A stretch of 64,000 nucleotides of DNA from Prochlorococcus sp. AG-418-C09 (GCA_003214355.1 QCLS01000005.1:35021-99020), one strand, 5' to 3'; counted from the first letter of the stretch, positions 8,051-17,774 are shown. A program made the numbers and translations. Notes: generated by a model not told the origin, from the letters alone.

Positions 8051-8449
8051 ATGCCGTCATCAAGGAAGAGAATAGGCTTTTTACCAAGTGCTGGAGTTCA
8101 AGATATTATCAATAATATTTATAAACAGGAAGGAATAAGTCATTCTAAGATTACTGGGTTATTAGTTGAAGAAGCCCTTTTTGCTAGGGGGCTTTATGGA
8201 TATAAAAAAAACAAATCAGAAATGTTTTCTAATAAATATATTAACAAACTTGACAACTTTTGTAGATTAAACAATCCCTCATTAAAGAAAGAGCTTCAGA
8301 CAGACCCAGCTATTCTTAAAGAAGATTTAGATTCAATACCTATTCACATTGTAGACGATAGCTATACAGAAGAAGAATATCTAATACTAAATGATTTTCT
8401 AGAATATAAACAATTCAAGAGAATGCTCATGGATAAAAACAACAAGTAA
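8051..8449 (+). CDS. Hypothetical 132-residue protein, possible DNA-binding N-terminus
   Basis: The first ~45 residues (basic start with RKRIGFLPSAG, then two helices ending in LVEEALFARG) look like a short strand-helix-helix unit similar to ribbon-helix-helix regulators. The rest is charged and helical with an acidic centre (DDSYTEEEYL). The length and composition support a real gene, and it is the largest one between the peroxiredoxin and trmL. The regulator idea is inference from the pattern only. Confidence 0.6.
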   Translation: MPSSRKRIGFLPSAGVQDIINNIYKQEGISHSKITGLLVEEALFARGLYGYKKNKSEMFSNKYINKLDNFCRLNNPSLKKELQTDPAILKEDLDSIPIHIVDDSYTEEEYLILNDFLEYKQFKRMLMDKNNK

Positions 8450-9103
8450 ATAAAGTGTGATATTTAAGGAAAAGTGTAACACTATTGGATAATATTTGAT
8501 TATATTATTTTAGAGGTAACAAAATATAATTGACACTATAAATTAATTGATAAAAAACAATGAATCTCTTTAATTGATAAACTTCAAAATATAAGGTTAC
8601 TTTAATAGACCGAAAGTCTTTATGCTTTGATTTGTTTCTTCAAAATAGGAGATTTGAAAAAAATAGTTTTTAAACCAAAGACAAGTAAAGATATAGATAA
8701 GAATGGTATTAAATATAAAACAATATTCGAATCTAATAGAGAGAAATTTGAGAAAATTATATGAAATAGGAAAGTAGCTAAGGACATTTGATTAAGTATT
8801 TATCAAATTAATAGCAATTAATTAATGTCTAAGATTAGTATGAATTTACACTATGTAATGGTTTTTATTATTAATTTAAGAAATATCTTGCAACATAAGA
8901 TTGCTTTTTTTGAAATATGTTCTTTTATAAAAAAAATTATATTTTTTATTAATGAATTTAAATCTTGAGAGAGTTCTAGTTTGGATTTTATATCGTTCTG
9001 TTCAAATTTATTATGCTGATGCGCTAATGAAAGTATCCATAGAGGATAATTAAAATTTCTTTAAATCTTGATTTCTTCTGCTTTATTATTCTTTAAATTC
9101 ATA
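8450..9103. other. Gene-poor stretch of ~650 bases before the tRNA
   Basis: There is no ORF above 40 codons and very high A+T. Two tiny candidates are visible. One is 8654-8764 (+), with a TTG start, coding for 36 residues rich in Lys. The other is 8952-9053 (+), with an ATG start, coding for 33 residues including a WILYRSVQIYYADAL segment. Neither has recognisable homology. I see no strong hairpin, integrase fragment or copy of the tRNA 3' end here. Confidence 0.4.
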
Positions 9104-9177
<74 letters not shown>

Positions 9178-9217
9178 ATAAAATTATTTTAAATCATTAG
9201 ATGTATTATTTATAGAA

Positions 9218-9688
9218 TTAAGTCCTAATTTGTTTATTAGCCTCATATATGGCTATTCCACATGAAACAGACAAATTTAAACTACGAACACCGTCAGTTT
9301 TAGAATCACTTGTTGCTTTGTTAGGCATTAAAATACTTATTAAGTGATCGCAATTTTCAATCACATTTTGTGGTAATCCATTATCTTCTCTTCCGAATAA
9401 AAGAATATCATTTGATTTAAAACTAAATCTGCTTAAGGCTGTTCCATTTTTTTTGCTAAATGCTAAAATTCTACTATTTTGTTTAGATCTTTTAAATTCG
9501 TCAAAATTTGAGTATCTGTTTACCTTAACTAAATGCCAATAATCAAGTCCTGCTCTTTTAAGATATTTATCTTCTAATTTATAACCTAAAGGTTCAATTA
9601 AATTTAAACTTGTATTAAATGCGGCACAACTTCTAGCTATATTCCCTGTATTTTGTGGTATGCGTGGTTCAAAAAGAGCAATTTCCAT
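9218..9688 (-). CDS. trmL: tRNA (cytidine/uridine-34 2'-O)-methyltransferase, TrmL-type SPOUT enzyme
   Basis: A 156-residue minimal SPOUT methyltransferase starting MEIALFEPRIPQNTGNIAR, the TrmL opening motif. The later motifs LLFGREDNGLP and SLNLSVSCGIAIYE form the knotted SAM site. It methylates the ribose of the wobble nucleotide in certain Leu tRNAs. The length equals the family norm with no extra domain. It abuts cobU (0-base gap) and lies 40 bases from the tRNA gene, which is probably coincidental. Confidence 0.9.
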   Translation of the reverse strand: MEIALFEPRIPQNTGNIARSCAAFNTSLNLIEPLGYKLEDKYLKRAGLDYWHLVKVNRYSNFDEFKRSKQNSRILAFSKKNGTALSRFSFKSNDILLFGREDNGLPQNVIENCDHLISILMPNKATSDSKTDGVRSLNLSVSCGIAIYEANKQIRT

Positions 9689-10216
9689 TTAGATAGGTTT
9701 GGAAGTGTATATATCATCTAATCTTATTGCTTTGCCATTAATAGTAAGCCAATTCTCAGTAGAAATTTTGGTTATTTCTTTTAAGACTTGTCCCATTCTA
9801 TCTGCAAACCTATTTCCAATTTCATATTCCGAAACAAGTCCCCACCCTACTTGCTCTCCAACGATTATTACAATATGTTTGTATGACTTAAATAGTTGAA
9901 TTAATATATCTAAATATTTTTCCCATTCATCATCATTTTCCTTAATTAATTTCACTACAAAACCTCCAATAGAGTCTATTAATAAATTATCTTCGACTTT
10001 CGTTAATACCTTTAATAAATCATCACTTTCTATTAATTTCCAATTTTCTGGACGTTTTGATTTGTGTTTTTTAATTTTATTTTGCCAATTCTCATCTGCA
10101 TCCATTTTTTTTGACAATGCAATATAGGTAATTGAATCATAATTTTTGGCTATATTTTCGGCAAAGTCACTTTTACCACTACATATTCCACCAGATACAA
10201 GGATTATTTTACACAT
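9689..10216 (-). CDS. cobU: Adenosylcobinamide kinase / guanylyltransferase
   Basis: A 175-residue protein with the P-loop GGICSGKS (9-16) near the start and the VGWGLV...G region typical of CobU/CobP. The enzyme phosphorylates adenosylcobinamide and transfers GMP to it, a late step in joining the lower ligand to vitamin B12 in the cytoplasm. It stands apart from other cob genes, as is usual in Prochlorococcus, and is translationally adjacent to trmL. B12 made by this pathway serves MetH, also encoded in this window. Confidence 0.9.
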   Translation of the reverse strand: MCKIILVSGGICSGKSDFAENIAKNYDSITYIALSKKMDADENWQNKIKKHKSKRPENWKLIESDDLLKVLTKVEDNLLIDSIGGFVVKLIKENDDEWEKYLDILIQLFKSYKHIVIIVGEQVGWGLVSEYEIGNRFADRMGQVLKEITKISTENWLTINGKAIRLDDIYTSKPI

Positions 10217-10248
10217 TAATATTAATTGAAAGGTATGATTTCTTTAAT

Positions 10249-10554
10249 TTATTTGGAAAAATACCACCATGTTGCCAAAGGGATTATAGTTGCTGCAATT
10301 AATAAACCAATAACAATATAGGTGGCTAATGATGATTCTGTTTCTGAGGTCCGCATTACATTAAAATTAGGATCAACTACAGGATTATCTATAGAGGATG
10401 GTTGACTCTTCTCATAGTTTATTATTGTATTTTGTTGAGTAACTAAAAATAAATGTGGAGAACTCAAATCCTGAGACGAAGCCTTATTGGGAATAAAAGC
10501 TATTAAACATATCGATATAACAATAGTGAATAATTTATTTAAATGTTTTTTCAT
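10249..10554 (-). CDS. Hypothetical secreted/anchored membrane protein (101 residues)
   Basis: It has an N-terminal signal-like segment (KKHLNKLFTIVISICLIAFIP, likely cleaved near residues 25-28 before SQDLSS), a ~45-residue hydrophilic region exposed outside the cytoplasm and a C-terminal membrane helix (about 77-97). That topology suggests a small protein displayed in the periplasm or lumen and anchored by its C-terminus. No family is recognised. It sits 32 bases upstream of cobU on the same strand. Confidence 0.6.
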   Translation of the reverse strand: MKKHLNKLFTIVISICLIAFIPNKASSQDLSSPHLFLVTQQNTIINYEKSQPSSIDNPVVDPNFNVMRTSETESSLATYIVIGLLIAATIIPLATWWYFSK

Positions 10555-10660
10555 TTTTTGTTATTATTTTCATAACTATATTAAAACTATTTTTGTTTTT
10601 TTTGTGGCATTTATTCTAAATTTAAATGCTTATAAAAATAAAACTATTTGAGTTTATTAA

Positions 10661-11287
10661 ATGAATTTAGATGGAAAAAGCATAATTATTATTGGTTTAA
10701 TACTTTTTTGTTTTCAGTTGATTAATTTTTTTTCACTTGATTCAATAACGCCAGCGCTGGAGAGGGCACAAGTCCTTTCAGCCATCTCATCAATTGTAAT
10801 TATACTAATAGGCTTGTTATTTGAGCGTATAACTCCAGTTTCCGGCAAGAAAGCTGAATTGTCTGGAGTAAATGATTTTGTATATGATCAATCCATACCT
10901 CAGGACTTGTTAGATGAGTTAGCTTGGGGATCTGAAAGTATATTAACTTCTACAGCAGCAGCCTCAATATTAATTCATTATGGAAATAAAAATATCTTAA
11001 AAAGAGGATTGATAAATAAAAAGGATTTTAAACCAGGAGATATATGTAAAAGATCGATGAAACAAAATAGTTTAATTTCTCTTGTAAATACCAAATTCTA
11101 TCCTGGTAAGGATGAATTTGATGATTTTTGTTATGGTGTCCCTTCAATACTGATTATTCCGATTGATTTTAAATCCTTTATATTAATAGGTGGCTGGTCA
11201 TCAAGATGCTTTACAAAATCTGACGAGAAATGGCTTACTAATTGGTCAAAGAAATTGAATAAACTAATAATAAAATACAATTACTAA
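10661..11287 (+). CDS. Cofactor assembly of complex C subunit B-type protein (CCB2/CCB4-like)
   Basis: A 208-residue protein with two N-terminal hydrophobic helices (about 7-27 and 38-55), then a soluble domain containing the family-like LLDELAWGSESILTSTAAAS and LKRGL segments. In plastids CCB2 and CCB4 help attach heme ci covalently to cytochrome b6 of the b6f complex at the thylakoid membrane. Cyanobacterial members are annotated by homology. It converges on lptC with a 4-base overlap of stop regions. Confidence 0.75.
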   Translation: MNLDGKSIIIIGLILFCFQLINFFSLDSITPALERAQVLSAISSIVIILIGLLFERITPVSGKKAELSGVNDFVYDQSIPQDLLDELAWGSESILTSTAAASILIHYGNKNILKRGLINKKDFKPGDICKRSMKQNSLISLVNTKFYPGKDEFDDFCYGVPSILIIPIDFKSFILIGGWSSRCFTKSDEKWLTNWSKKLNKLIIKYNY

Positions 11288-11913
11288 AAAAACAATGTAG
11301 ATCTCACTCTCTCCCCTTCTGAAGAAAATAACATTTTGTTACTGTTGAAATCATAAAAAGCATTATCAGAACTTACCCTAAAATTGGTTTTGTTAGATGA
11401 ATCATTGTAACTGTATTTAACTGGATTAAAGAATTTAACGACGTCAGAGTCTTGATTCAAAATAGCCTTACTAGATGAAAGGTTAATGTAATCGTCATCT
11501 AGCTTTACATCACCTTCAAGTGTTATTAATTCATTATTAACATCCCAATGTAAGGTATTTGATTTGATAAAACCACCCATATTATCTATATCCTCAATTA
11601 AAACATTGCCATCAAGAGTTAGAATATTGTTATTTAAAATGGCCGAATCAGCTGTAACAATATATTTAGGTATATCTTCTTCATAAAATATAACTTTAAC
11701 AGTATCTAATTCATAGATCTGAGTGATCTTATTAAGATTAGATTTGGGACTAATAATTGTATATAGTTTCAGACCATCTTCAGAAAATTGATTCATCGTG
11801 AAGCTGTCTATTGTTAGATTTAAATCATCTTTTAATGGCGTTTCTAATTTACAACCTGATATAAATATCACGACTAATATAGTTATTATTCTAATTATTT
11901 TATTCATACTCAA
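11284..11913 (-). CDS. lptC: LPS export protein LptC-like lipoprotein
   Basis: A 209-residue protein with a hydrophobic N-terminus ending in the lipobox-like FISGCK (Cys21). It is followed by a beta-rich domain of repeated short strands (VKVIFYEED, YIVTADSAILNNN, LITLEGDVKLDD) typical of LptC/LptA/OstA folds. LptC carries lipopolysaccharide from the inner-membrane LptBFG transporter to LptA in the periplasm. Its start lies inside the end of metG (14-base overlap), so the two are coupled. Confidence 0.8.
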   Translation of the reverse strand: MSMNKIIRIITILVVIFISGCKLETPLKDDLNLTIDSFTMNQFSEDGLKLYTIISPKSNLNKITQIYELDTVKVIFYEEDIPKYIVTADSAILNNNILTLDGNVLIEDIDNMGGFIKSNTLHWDVNNELITLEGDVKLDDDYINLSSSKAILNQDSDVVKFFNPVKYSYNDSSNKTNFRVSSDNAFYDFNSNKMLFSSEGERVRSTLFF

Positions 11914-13432
11914 GCTTGGTTATTATTGGTATAGGAGAAGGTAATTCATTTCCTTCAGGAGTTAATCCCCACTCTAGCTGATTGATCCATGGCTGATCTT
12001 TTTTATATAATTTACCTAGCTGATTATCTATTTTATTTGAAAGATTAGGAAGTAATGGATTTAATAATAAACCTATTATCCTGATTGACTCCAGTACATT
12101 GTAAATAATAATTTTAACCTCATCAATACTTTCATCGTTCTTAATTAGAGACCAGGGCTCGTTTTCATTTAAGTATAGATTAATTTTAATCGCATAATTT
12201 AATACTAAATTGGAAGCTAGATCTAATTGATTATTATTAAAATAATTTATATATTCTTTTATCATTTTTTTTGATAATTCACTCAAAATAACCTCCTTAT
12301 TATTGCTGATATCTGGAACAGACTTATTAAACCACTTACAAGACATTGAAGTAGTTCTATTTAATAAATTACCTATCGTATTTGCAAGATCATTATTAAC
12401 AATATCAACGAATCTTTTATGCTGAAAATCTCCATCACTTCCTAGTAAGATATCTTTTAAAAGGAACCATCTAACAGCATCTTCTCCATATTTTTCTAAC
12501 AATAAATCAGGATCAAGAACATTCCCTAAACTCTTACCCATTTTCTGACCTTCCCTTGTAAGGAAACCATGCCCAATAATTTTCGTAGGAGGGGCCATTC
12601 CGGCTGACAAAAGCATTGCTGGCCAATATATGGCATGGAATCTTAGTATGTCTTTACCTATTAAATGTAAACTGGCCGGCCATCCAGATGATATGGACTT
12701 TGTCAATGATGGATCATCCTCATTAAGTGACAAGGCACTTACATATCCTAAAAGTGCATCGAACCAAACATAAAAAGTATGATCTGATTTATCTGGAACA
12801 GGGATTCCCCATGTCAAATTAGTTCTTGAAATAGAGAAATCCTTAAGTCCTTTTTTGACAAAACTTATTATTTCATTTCTTCGTTCTTTAGGTTCAATAA
12901 ATCCTTCTTTATTAACTATATTCTCAATTTGTTTTTGATATTTTGATAATCTAAAAAACAGATTTTCTTCATTCTTATACTCTAATTTCTTTCTATGTAT
13001 AGGACATAGAGTCTCAGGAGAATTATCAGGATTATCTTTAAATTCTTCGCAACCAACACAATACCAGCCTTTTTGAATGCCAATATATATGTCACCTGTT
13101 TTCTTTACCCTGTTGTAAAATTCATAAACTATTTTCTTATGATTGATTGAACTAGTCCTTATAAAACTTGAGAAACTTATATTCCATTGTTTCCAATTCT
13201 TATAAAAAATTGATGAAATCTCATCACAATGTTGATCAGGAGGAATCCCTTTCTGAGAGGCTGTTCTCTGTATCTTAAGACCATGTTCATCAACACCAGT
13301 TATAAATATAACTTCCTTGCCCATTAATCTGTTGTATCTAGCGATTGAATCGCATATTAGTGTTGTATATACGCTTCCTAAATGAGGTTTATCATTAACA
13401 TAATACAAAGGTGTTGTAATTATATAGGTCAT
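11900..13432 (-). CDS. metG: Methionyl-tRNA synthetase
   Basis: A 510-residue class I synthetase. The HIGH-type motif is PHLGS (residues 17-21), a zinc-knuckle insertion contains CVGC and a following CPIH, and the KMSKS loop is KMGKS. It charges tRNA-Met (initiator and elongator) in the cytoplasm. The anticodon-binding helical domain is present, and the optional C-terminal EMAPII-like dimerisation domain is missing, as in other short bacterial forms. It belongs to the leftward run rpmG-rpsR-rnb-metG-lptC. Confidence 0.96.
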   Translation of the reverse strand: MTYIITTPLYYVNDKPHLGSVYTTLICDSIARYNRLMGKEVIFITGVDEHGLKIQRTASQKGIPPDQHCDEISSIFYKNWKQWNISFSSFIRTSSINHKKIVYEFYNRVKKTGDIYIGIQKGWYCVGCEEFKDNPDNSPETLCPIHRKKLEYKNEENLFFRLSKYQKQIENIVNKEGFIEPKERRNEIISFVKKGLKDFSISRTNLTWGIPVPDKSDHTFYVWFDALLGYVSALSLNEDDPSLTKSISSGWPASLHLIGKDILRFHAIYWPAMLLSAGMAPPTKIIGHGFLTREGQKMGKSLGNVLDPDLLLEKYGEDAVRWFLLKDILLGSDGDFQHKRFVDIVNNDLANTIGNLLNRTTSMSCKWFNKSVPDISNNKEVILSELSKKMIKEYINYFNNNQLDLASNLVLNYAIKINLYLNENEPWSLIKNDESIDEVKIIIYNVLESIRIIGLLLNPLLPNLSNKIDNQLGKLYKKDQPWINQLEWGLTPEGNELPSPIPIITKLEYE

Positions 13433-13489
13433 AATATTTTTTCTAATATACTATCAAAGTTTTTTTTTTTAAAGTTAAGGTATAAAGAT

Positions 13490-14677
13490 TCAATTTATGA
13501 ATTCTAGTAAATTAGATGACACGTTTTTACTATATTTAACTTTATAAATTTTATTTGTGTATGTTTCTACCGATGAATACAGAATTATTAAAGTTTCTAA
13601 ATAGTATTCTGGAAAATATACCAAAGCAATATTTTTTTTGTTGTTCACCCATCTTATAAATATTATTTTATTTGCTTCTACATTTTGATCAAAGAATTTT
13701 CTCAAGTATTTTAATTTGTTCTCTTTAACAATATTGTTTAATTCAAATTGCTTAGTTTTATTTATCTCTATTATCTCTTTAATTATATCTTCACTAATTA
13801 AGTTTAAATTATTCAATTTATAAGATATTTGTCTCTGAACAATAAGATCAAGATATCTTCTTAATGGGGAAGTTGCTTGAACATATGATTTCAGGCCTAA
13901 AGTTTCATGATTATTTGCTTTTATTGATATGAAACTTTTCCCTATATATTGTTTTAGTATTGAATACTTTATTGGGCTATTGAAATTTTTCTCAAGTATT
14001 GCATTAGAATCACAATTAATTTTTTGGCTTCTAAAAGGGGCTGGTATATTATTTTTTAATAGAAAGTCGCTATAAACATAACCCATCAATATCATTGCTT
14101 CAGAAACAACTTTATGTGCCAATGTGTTTTCTATTTTATCGATTGTTATATTATCGTTTTGATCATATTTTAATTTTGAATACGGCATCTCAAACATTAT
14201 GGCTCCCTGAGACTTTCTAAATTTATAACTCTTAATAAGTAGCTCCTTCAAAAGAACTAATTCATATTCTTCTTTTGGTTCTATATCTAATAACTCATTT
14301 GCTTCATCATAGGTCAGTTGATAATTGGGTTTAATTTCGGCTTCTATTATTTGGTAATTTATTATTGAGCCATTCTCACATAGCTCAATTCTAGTACTTA
14401 ATGTTTCTGATATTTTATTTTGTTTTAAATTAGCTCTTTCTAAAATTTCTGGATCTATCATTGGCACGTATTCATCTACAAGATATAAACTAGATCCATT
14501 TTGTTGAGCCCTTTTCTCATGATTTGATTCAAAATCAAAAAGCTTAACAGGGTAACTAATGTGAATCCAAATATAACTTCTTCCATTTAAATCAACCTCT
14601 AAAGAAATAGCATCATCAATCTCTTTAGGATTATTGGTATCAATAGTAAATGTTTTTAGATTTGTTAAATCTTTCAA
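13490..14677 (-). CDS. RNase II/R-family exoribonuclease, short form
   Basis: A 395-residue RNB-domain protein. The metal-site motif starts at residue 11 (TIDTNNPKEIDDAIS: Asp13, Asp21 and Asp22, with Glu19 at the position of E. coli Asp207). The late motif YVQATSPLRRYLDLIVQRQ is present. The two cold-shock domains that precede RNB in E. coli RNase II (644 residues) are missing. The last ~75 residues may be a degenerate S1 domain. The enzyme degrades RNA 3' to 5'. It follows rpsR by 16 bases, so it is probably co-expressed with ribosomal proteins. Confidence 0.85.
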   Translation of the reverse strand: MKDLTNLKTFTIDTNNPKEIDDAISLEVDLNGRSYIWIHISYPVKLFDFESNHEKRAQQNGSSLYLVDEYVPMIDPEILERANLKQNKISETLSTRIELCENGSIINYQIIEAEIKPNYQLTYDEANELLDIEPKEEYELVLLKELLIKSYKFRKSQGAIMFEMPYSKLKYDQNDNITIDKIENTLAHKVVSEAMILMGYVYSDFLLKNNIPAPFRSQKINCDSNAILEKNFNSPIKYSILKQYIGKSFISIKANNHETLGLKSYVQATSPLRRYLDLIVQRQISYKLNNLNLISEDIIKEIIEINKTKQFELNNIVKENKLKYLRKFFDQNVEANKIIFIRWVNNKKNIALVYFPEYYLETLIILYSSVETYTNKIYKVKYSKNVSSNLLEFIN

Positions 14678-14693
14678 TTAAAAAAATTATTAA

Positions 14694-14915
14694 TTATCCT
14701 TCTGGATTGACGAATGGTAATAAAGCAACAATTCTTGCTCTTTTAACGGCTAAAGTTAAATCCCTTTGCTGCTTTGCAGTTAGACCTGTCATTCTTCTTG
14801 GTAGGATCTTACCCCTTTCAGTAATAAATTTCTTGAGTAGTTCCACATCTTTATAATCGATGGGATCACCAGGTTTAATTGGGGATAGTTGTTTTTTAAA
14901 GATTGAATTTCCCAT
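14694..14915 (-). CDS. rpsR: 30S ribosomal protein S18
   Basis: A 73-residue protein with the S18 core ([22 protein letters not shown], split here by description only) and the basic [19 protein letters not shown] helix. S18 binds S6 and 16S rRNA on the small-subunit platform. It starts 2 bases after rpmG ends, the standard cyanobacterial and plastid rpl33-rps18 pair, and is followed by the RNase gene. Confidence 0.97.
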   Translation of the reverse strand: MGNSIFKKQLSPIKPGDPIDYKDVELLKKFITERGKILPRRMTGLTAKQQRDLTLAVKRARIVALLPFVNPEG

Positions 14916-14917
14916 TT

Positions 14918-15115
14918 TTACTTGATTTCTTTATGTATAGTCATTTTATTAAGTTGAGGACAAAACTTTTTCAGCTCTAACCTCTCTGTAGTGTTTCTAC
15001 GATTCTTTTCTGTTGTATATCTTGAGACTCCTGGTGATCGCATTTTTGAAGCAGGCGTTGTTCTACATTCAGTGCATTCAAGAGTAACAACTATTCTTGT
15101 TCCTTTTTTCGCCAT
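14918..15115 (-). CDS. rpmG: 50S ribosomal protein L33
   Basis: A 65-residue protein with the L33 pattern: [15 protein letters not shown] at the N-terminus, the [14 protein letters not shown] core and [18 protein letters not shown] at the end. It keeps the CTEC pair and one later cysteine, so it is an L33 with partial zinc-type cysteines. It is the first gene of the leftward operon and divergent from pheT, with a shared ~99-base promoter region. Confidence 0.97.
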   Translation of the reverse strand: MAKKGTRIVVTLECTECRTTPASKMRSPGVSRYTTEKNRRNTTERLELKKFCPQLNKMTIHKEIK

Positions 15116-15214
15116 TTCGAAATAATACGTTAATGTATAATTTTCTATTGTACAGGTTAATCAATCTATTTTGAAAGTACCTGGATTATTTTAATTTTTT
15201 CAAATATAAACCAT

Positions 15215-17677
15215 ATGAAGGTTTCACATAACTGGTTAAAGGATTTAGTCGATATAAATATAACTCCGATAGAATTGTCTGAAAAACTATCTATAGGTGG
15301 ATTTGAAGTTGAATCTTTAACAGATTGTTCATTAAATGTTAAGGATGTGGTTTTAGGTAAAGTTTTATCTGTTGAAAAACATATAAATTCTGATAAATTA
15401 TCCATCTGCAGCGTAGATATTGGATTATCTTCTGTTTTACAAATTATTTGTGGAGCTAATAACATTCGACCTGATATTTATGTATATGTTGCTCCAATTG
15501 GTTCATATTTGAAGGCTGTTGATTTAGAAATTAAGTCGGCTGAAATAAGAGGTGTTTTAAGTGAAGGAATGATATGTTCTTTACAGGAATTAGGCTTAGA
15601 GCAACTAAGCAAAGGTATAGCTGTTATTGAGGAATCCTTAGCTAGTAAATATAAATTAGGACATAATGCAGCTGATATACTTCAATTAAATGATTTTATA
15701 TATGATTTAGCTATCACTGCAAATAGACCTGATGGAATGTCATTGATAGGAATTGCTCGGGAAGTATCAGCGTTACTAGAAACTAATCTTTCATTACCAA
15801 ATGTTGATTATATTTCTGATATTAATATTCTTAAAACCGGTTCATTTATTCCTGAAGCTATAGATAATGAGTCTATTTATTCAGTTTCTTTTATAGAAAA
15901 TGTTGATGGAAACTTCATATCACCAAAATGGATTAAGGATAGGTTAGAAATCTCAGATATAAAATCAATTAATCTAATAGTTGATATCACAAATTATATT
16001 CTTTTAGAACAAGGTCAACCTTTACATGCATTTGATAGAGAGAAATTATCCACTTTAATAGGAAGAGATGTTCGGGCATCAGATTTTGGAGTAAGAAATG
16101 GGAGAGATGATGAGAAACTTATTGGTTTAGATGGCAAATGTTATTTATTAAATTCGAATGTAACTGTAATAACGTGCGATGACAAACCAGTAGCAATCGC
16201 AGGAATAATTGGAGGGCTTGAAACATCAGTTACTGAAACGACCACATCAATATGCTTAGAGGCAGCAGTATTTAATCCTTCAGTCATTAGAGGATCATCT
16301 AAAGAAATTGGTTTAAGGACTGAATCAAGTAGTCGCTATGAAAAAGGTATTTCTTATAAAAACACTTTATTCTCTGTTTGTAGATCCATAGATTTATTCA
16401 AGAGGTTTTACAAATCGTCAAAATACAAAGTTTATGCTTCTAGAGTTGTTAATGATGATAATAACTCTGTCAGACTACGAAGAAGTCGCATACATAAGAT
16501 TCTTGGACCAATAGTTCTATATGATCCTCAAACCAATTTAGTAGAGAAAAGATTGTTAAATGACTCTGAAATAGTTCATAAACTTCAACTAATAGGATGC
16601 AGTATTAATAATATGGATGGGGGTTGGGATGTAAGTGTAATACCAAATAGATCACAAGATCTCATAAGAGAAATTGACTTAATAGAAGAGATCGCCAGAT
16701 TAATACGTTATGATATGTTCGATCAGAAGATCCCAGAACCAGTAAGGCCCGGTAAATTAACTAATTTTCAATTGGCAGCAAGAAAACTCAAGAACTCCTT
16801 AGTAAATAGTGGTTTTAATGAGGTCCTAACATATTCACTAGTTCAGATGGATAAAGAGAAAGATCAGGTTAAAATATCTAATCCATTAGTTTCAGAATTA
16901 AGCTGTCTAAGAGATAGTATCTGGCAAGATCATTTAAAGATTTGCGATCAAAATATAAAGTCTGGTAGTAAAGCCTGTTGGATATTTGAAATTGGAAATA
17001 TTTTCATTACTCATGATAATGATAATATTCAGAAAGAATTAATTAGTGGAGCTATATGTGGAGACAAAAAACTAAGTGAATGGAATACATCAGGTAAGAA
17101 AAACTCTTTAGATTATTATCAAGCTCGAGGAAAACTTCAACAAGCAATATCGAGTTTAAATGTATCAATCCAAGATAAGTTAAATGATAAATTCGATCAT
17201 TTACATCCAGGTAGATCTTCAATATTAATAATTGAAGGTAAGGAATCTGGATACTTTGGACAAATCCATCCTAAATTATTGTTGGGAAATAAATTAATAA
17301 AGAATTTGTATTTATTTAGTATTGACTCAGATAATTTATTAAATGCAGCAATTAGAAAAAGTACATGGAATCCAATTTATAAGAATTATGCTACTGTGCC
17401 TAGTATTGAAAGAGATGTGAGTTTTGTATTTGATAAAAAATACCTTGTTGCAGAAATAATTAATTTCATAAAAAAATCAGGTAAAAGTTTATTAGAAAAT
17501 GTAAATCTTATAGATATATATAATGACAAAACTTTAAGTAATAATTTTATTAATTATACATTTAGATTGATTTATCGAGATAAAGATAAAACATTACAAG
17601 AATCTGATATTTCAGAATTACATAATAATTTAATTGATTCAATAGAAAATAACTTCGCCGCAAAACAAAGAATATAA
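15215..17677 (+). CDS. pheT: Phenylalanyl-tRNA synthetase beta subunit
   Basis: An 820-residue subunit with the family's domain order: an N-terminal tRNA-binding OB fold (about 40-150), the B3/B4 region with the GLRTESSSRYEKG motif near 360-375, B5, the catalytic-like core, and a C-terminal anticodon-binding FDX-ACB domain (last ~90 residues). It pairs with PheS (not in the window) as an alpha2-beta2 enzyme that charges tRNA-Phe. The ATG start gives a normal N-terminus MKVSHNWLKDLVDI. A hairpin follows 23 bases after the stop. Confidence 0.97.
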   Translation: MKVSHNWLKDLVDINITPIELSEKLSIGGFEVESLTDCSLNVKDVVLGKVLSVEKHINSDKLSICSVDIGLSSVLQIICGANNIRPDIYVYVAPIGSYLKAVDLEIKSAEIRGVLSEGMICSLQELGLEQLSKGIAVIEESLASKYKLGHNAADILQLNDFIYDLAITANRPDGMSLIGIAREVSALLETNLSLPNVDYISDINILKTGSFIPEAIDNESIYSVSFIENVDGNFISPKWIKDRLEISDIKSINLIVDITNYILLEQGQPLHAFDREKLSTLIGRDVRASDFGVRNGRDDEKLIGLDGKCYLLNSNVTVITCDDKPVAIAGIIGGLETSVTETTTSICLEAAVFNPSVIRGSSKEIGLRTESSSRYEKGISYKNTLFSVCRSIDLFKRFYKSSKYKVYASRVVNDDNNSVRLRRSRIHKILGPIVLYDPQTNLVEKRLLNDSEIVHKLQLIGCSINNMDGGWDVSVIPNRSQDLIREIDLIEEIARLIRYDMFDQKIPEPVRPGKLTNFQLAARKLKNSLVNSGFNEVLTYSLVQMDKEKDQVKISNPLVSELSCLRDSIWQDHLKICDQNIKSGSKACWIFEIGNIFITHDNDNIQKELISGAICGDKKLSEWNTSGKKNSLDYYQARGKLQQAISSLNVSIQDKLNDKFDHLHPGRSSILIIEGKESGYFGQIHPKLLLGNKLIKNLYLFSIDSDNLLNAAIRKSTWNPIYKNYATVPSIERDVSFVFDKKYLVAEIINFIKKSGKSLLENVNLIDIYNDKTLSNNFINYTFRLIYRDKDKTLQESDISELHNNLIDSIENNFAAKQRI

Positions 17678-17700
17678 TCTAATGAATCTAAAATAAGACC

Positions 17701-17744
17701 AGTACTGAGTCTAGCAATAAGTCTTATAATAGACAAGTAGTACT
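17701..17744 (+). terminator. Hairpin downstream of pheT, possible terminator
   Basis: The ends AGTACT (17701-17706 and 17739-17744) pair, with an inner GTCTA/TAGAC pair and small bulges. The downstream arm is followed directly by TTTATAATTT on the + strand. The position 23 bases after the pheT stop fits a Rho-independent terminator, although the stem is imperfect and A+T rich. Confidence 0.45.
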
Positions 17745-17768
17745 TTTATAATTTCAGCTTATGTATCG

Positions 17769-17774
17769 TATAAT
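17769..17774 (+). promoter_or_regulatory. TATAAT -10-like box just before the W-rich small gene
   Basis: An exact TATAAT hexamer with its last base 6 bases upstream of the ATG at 17781. With normal spacing, transcription would start at about the A of that ATG. That would make the mRNA leaderless, or would favour the later Met at 17817 as the true start. No clear -35 is seen. Confidence 0.4.

Noticed and set aside
8450..9103. Integrase remnant or att site next to the tRNA
   Set aside because: I found no recombinase-like ORF and no repeat of the tRNA 3' end in the small-ORF stretch.
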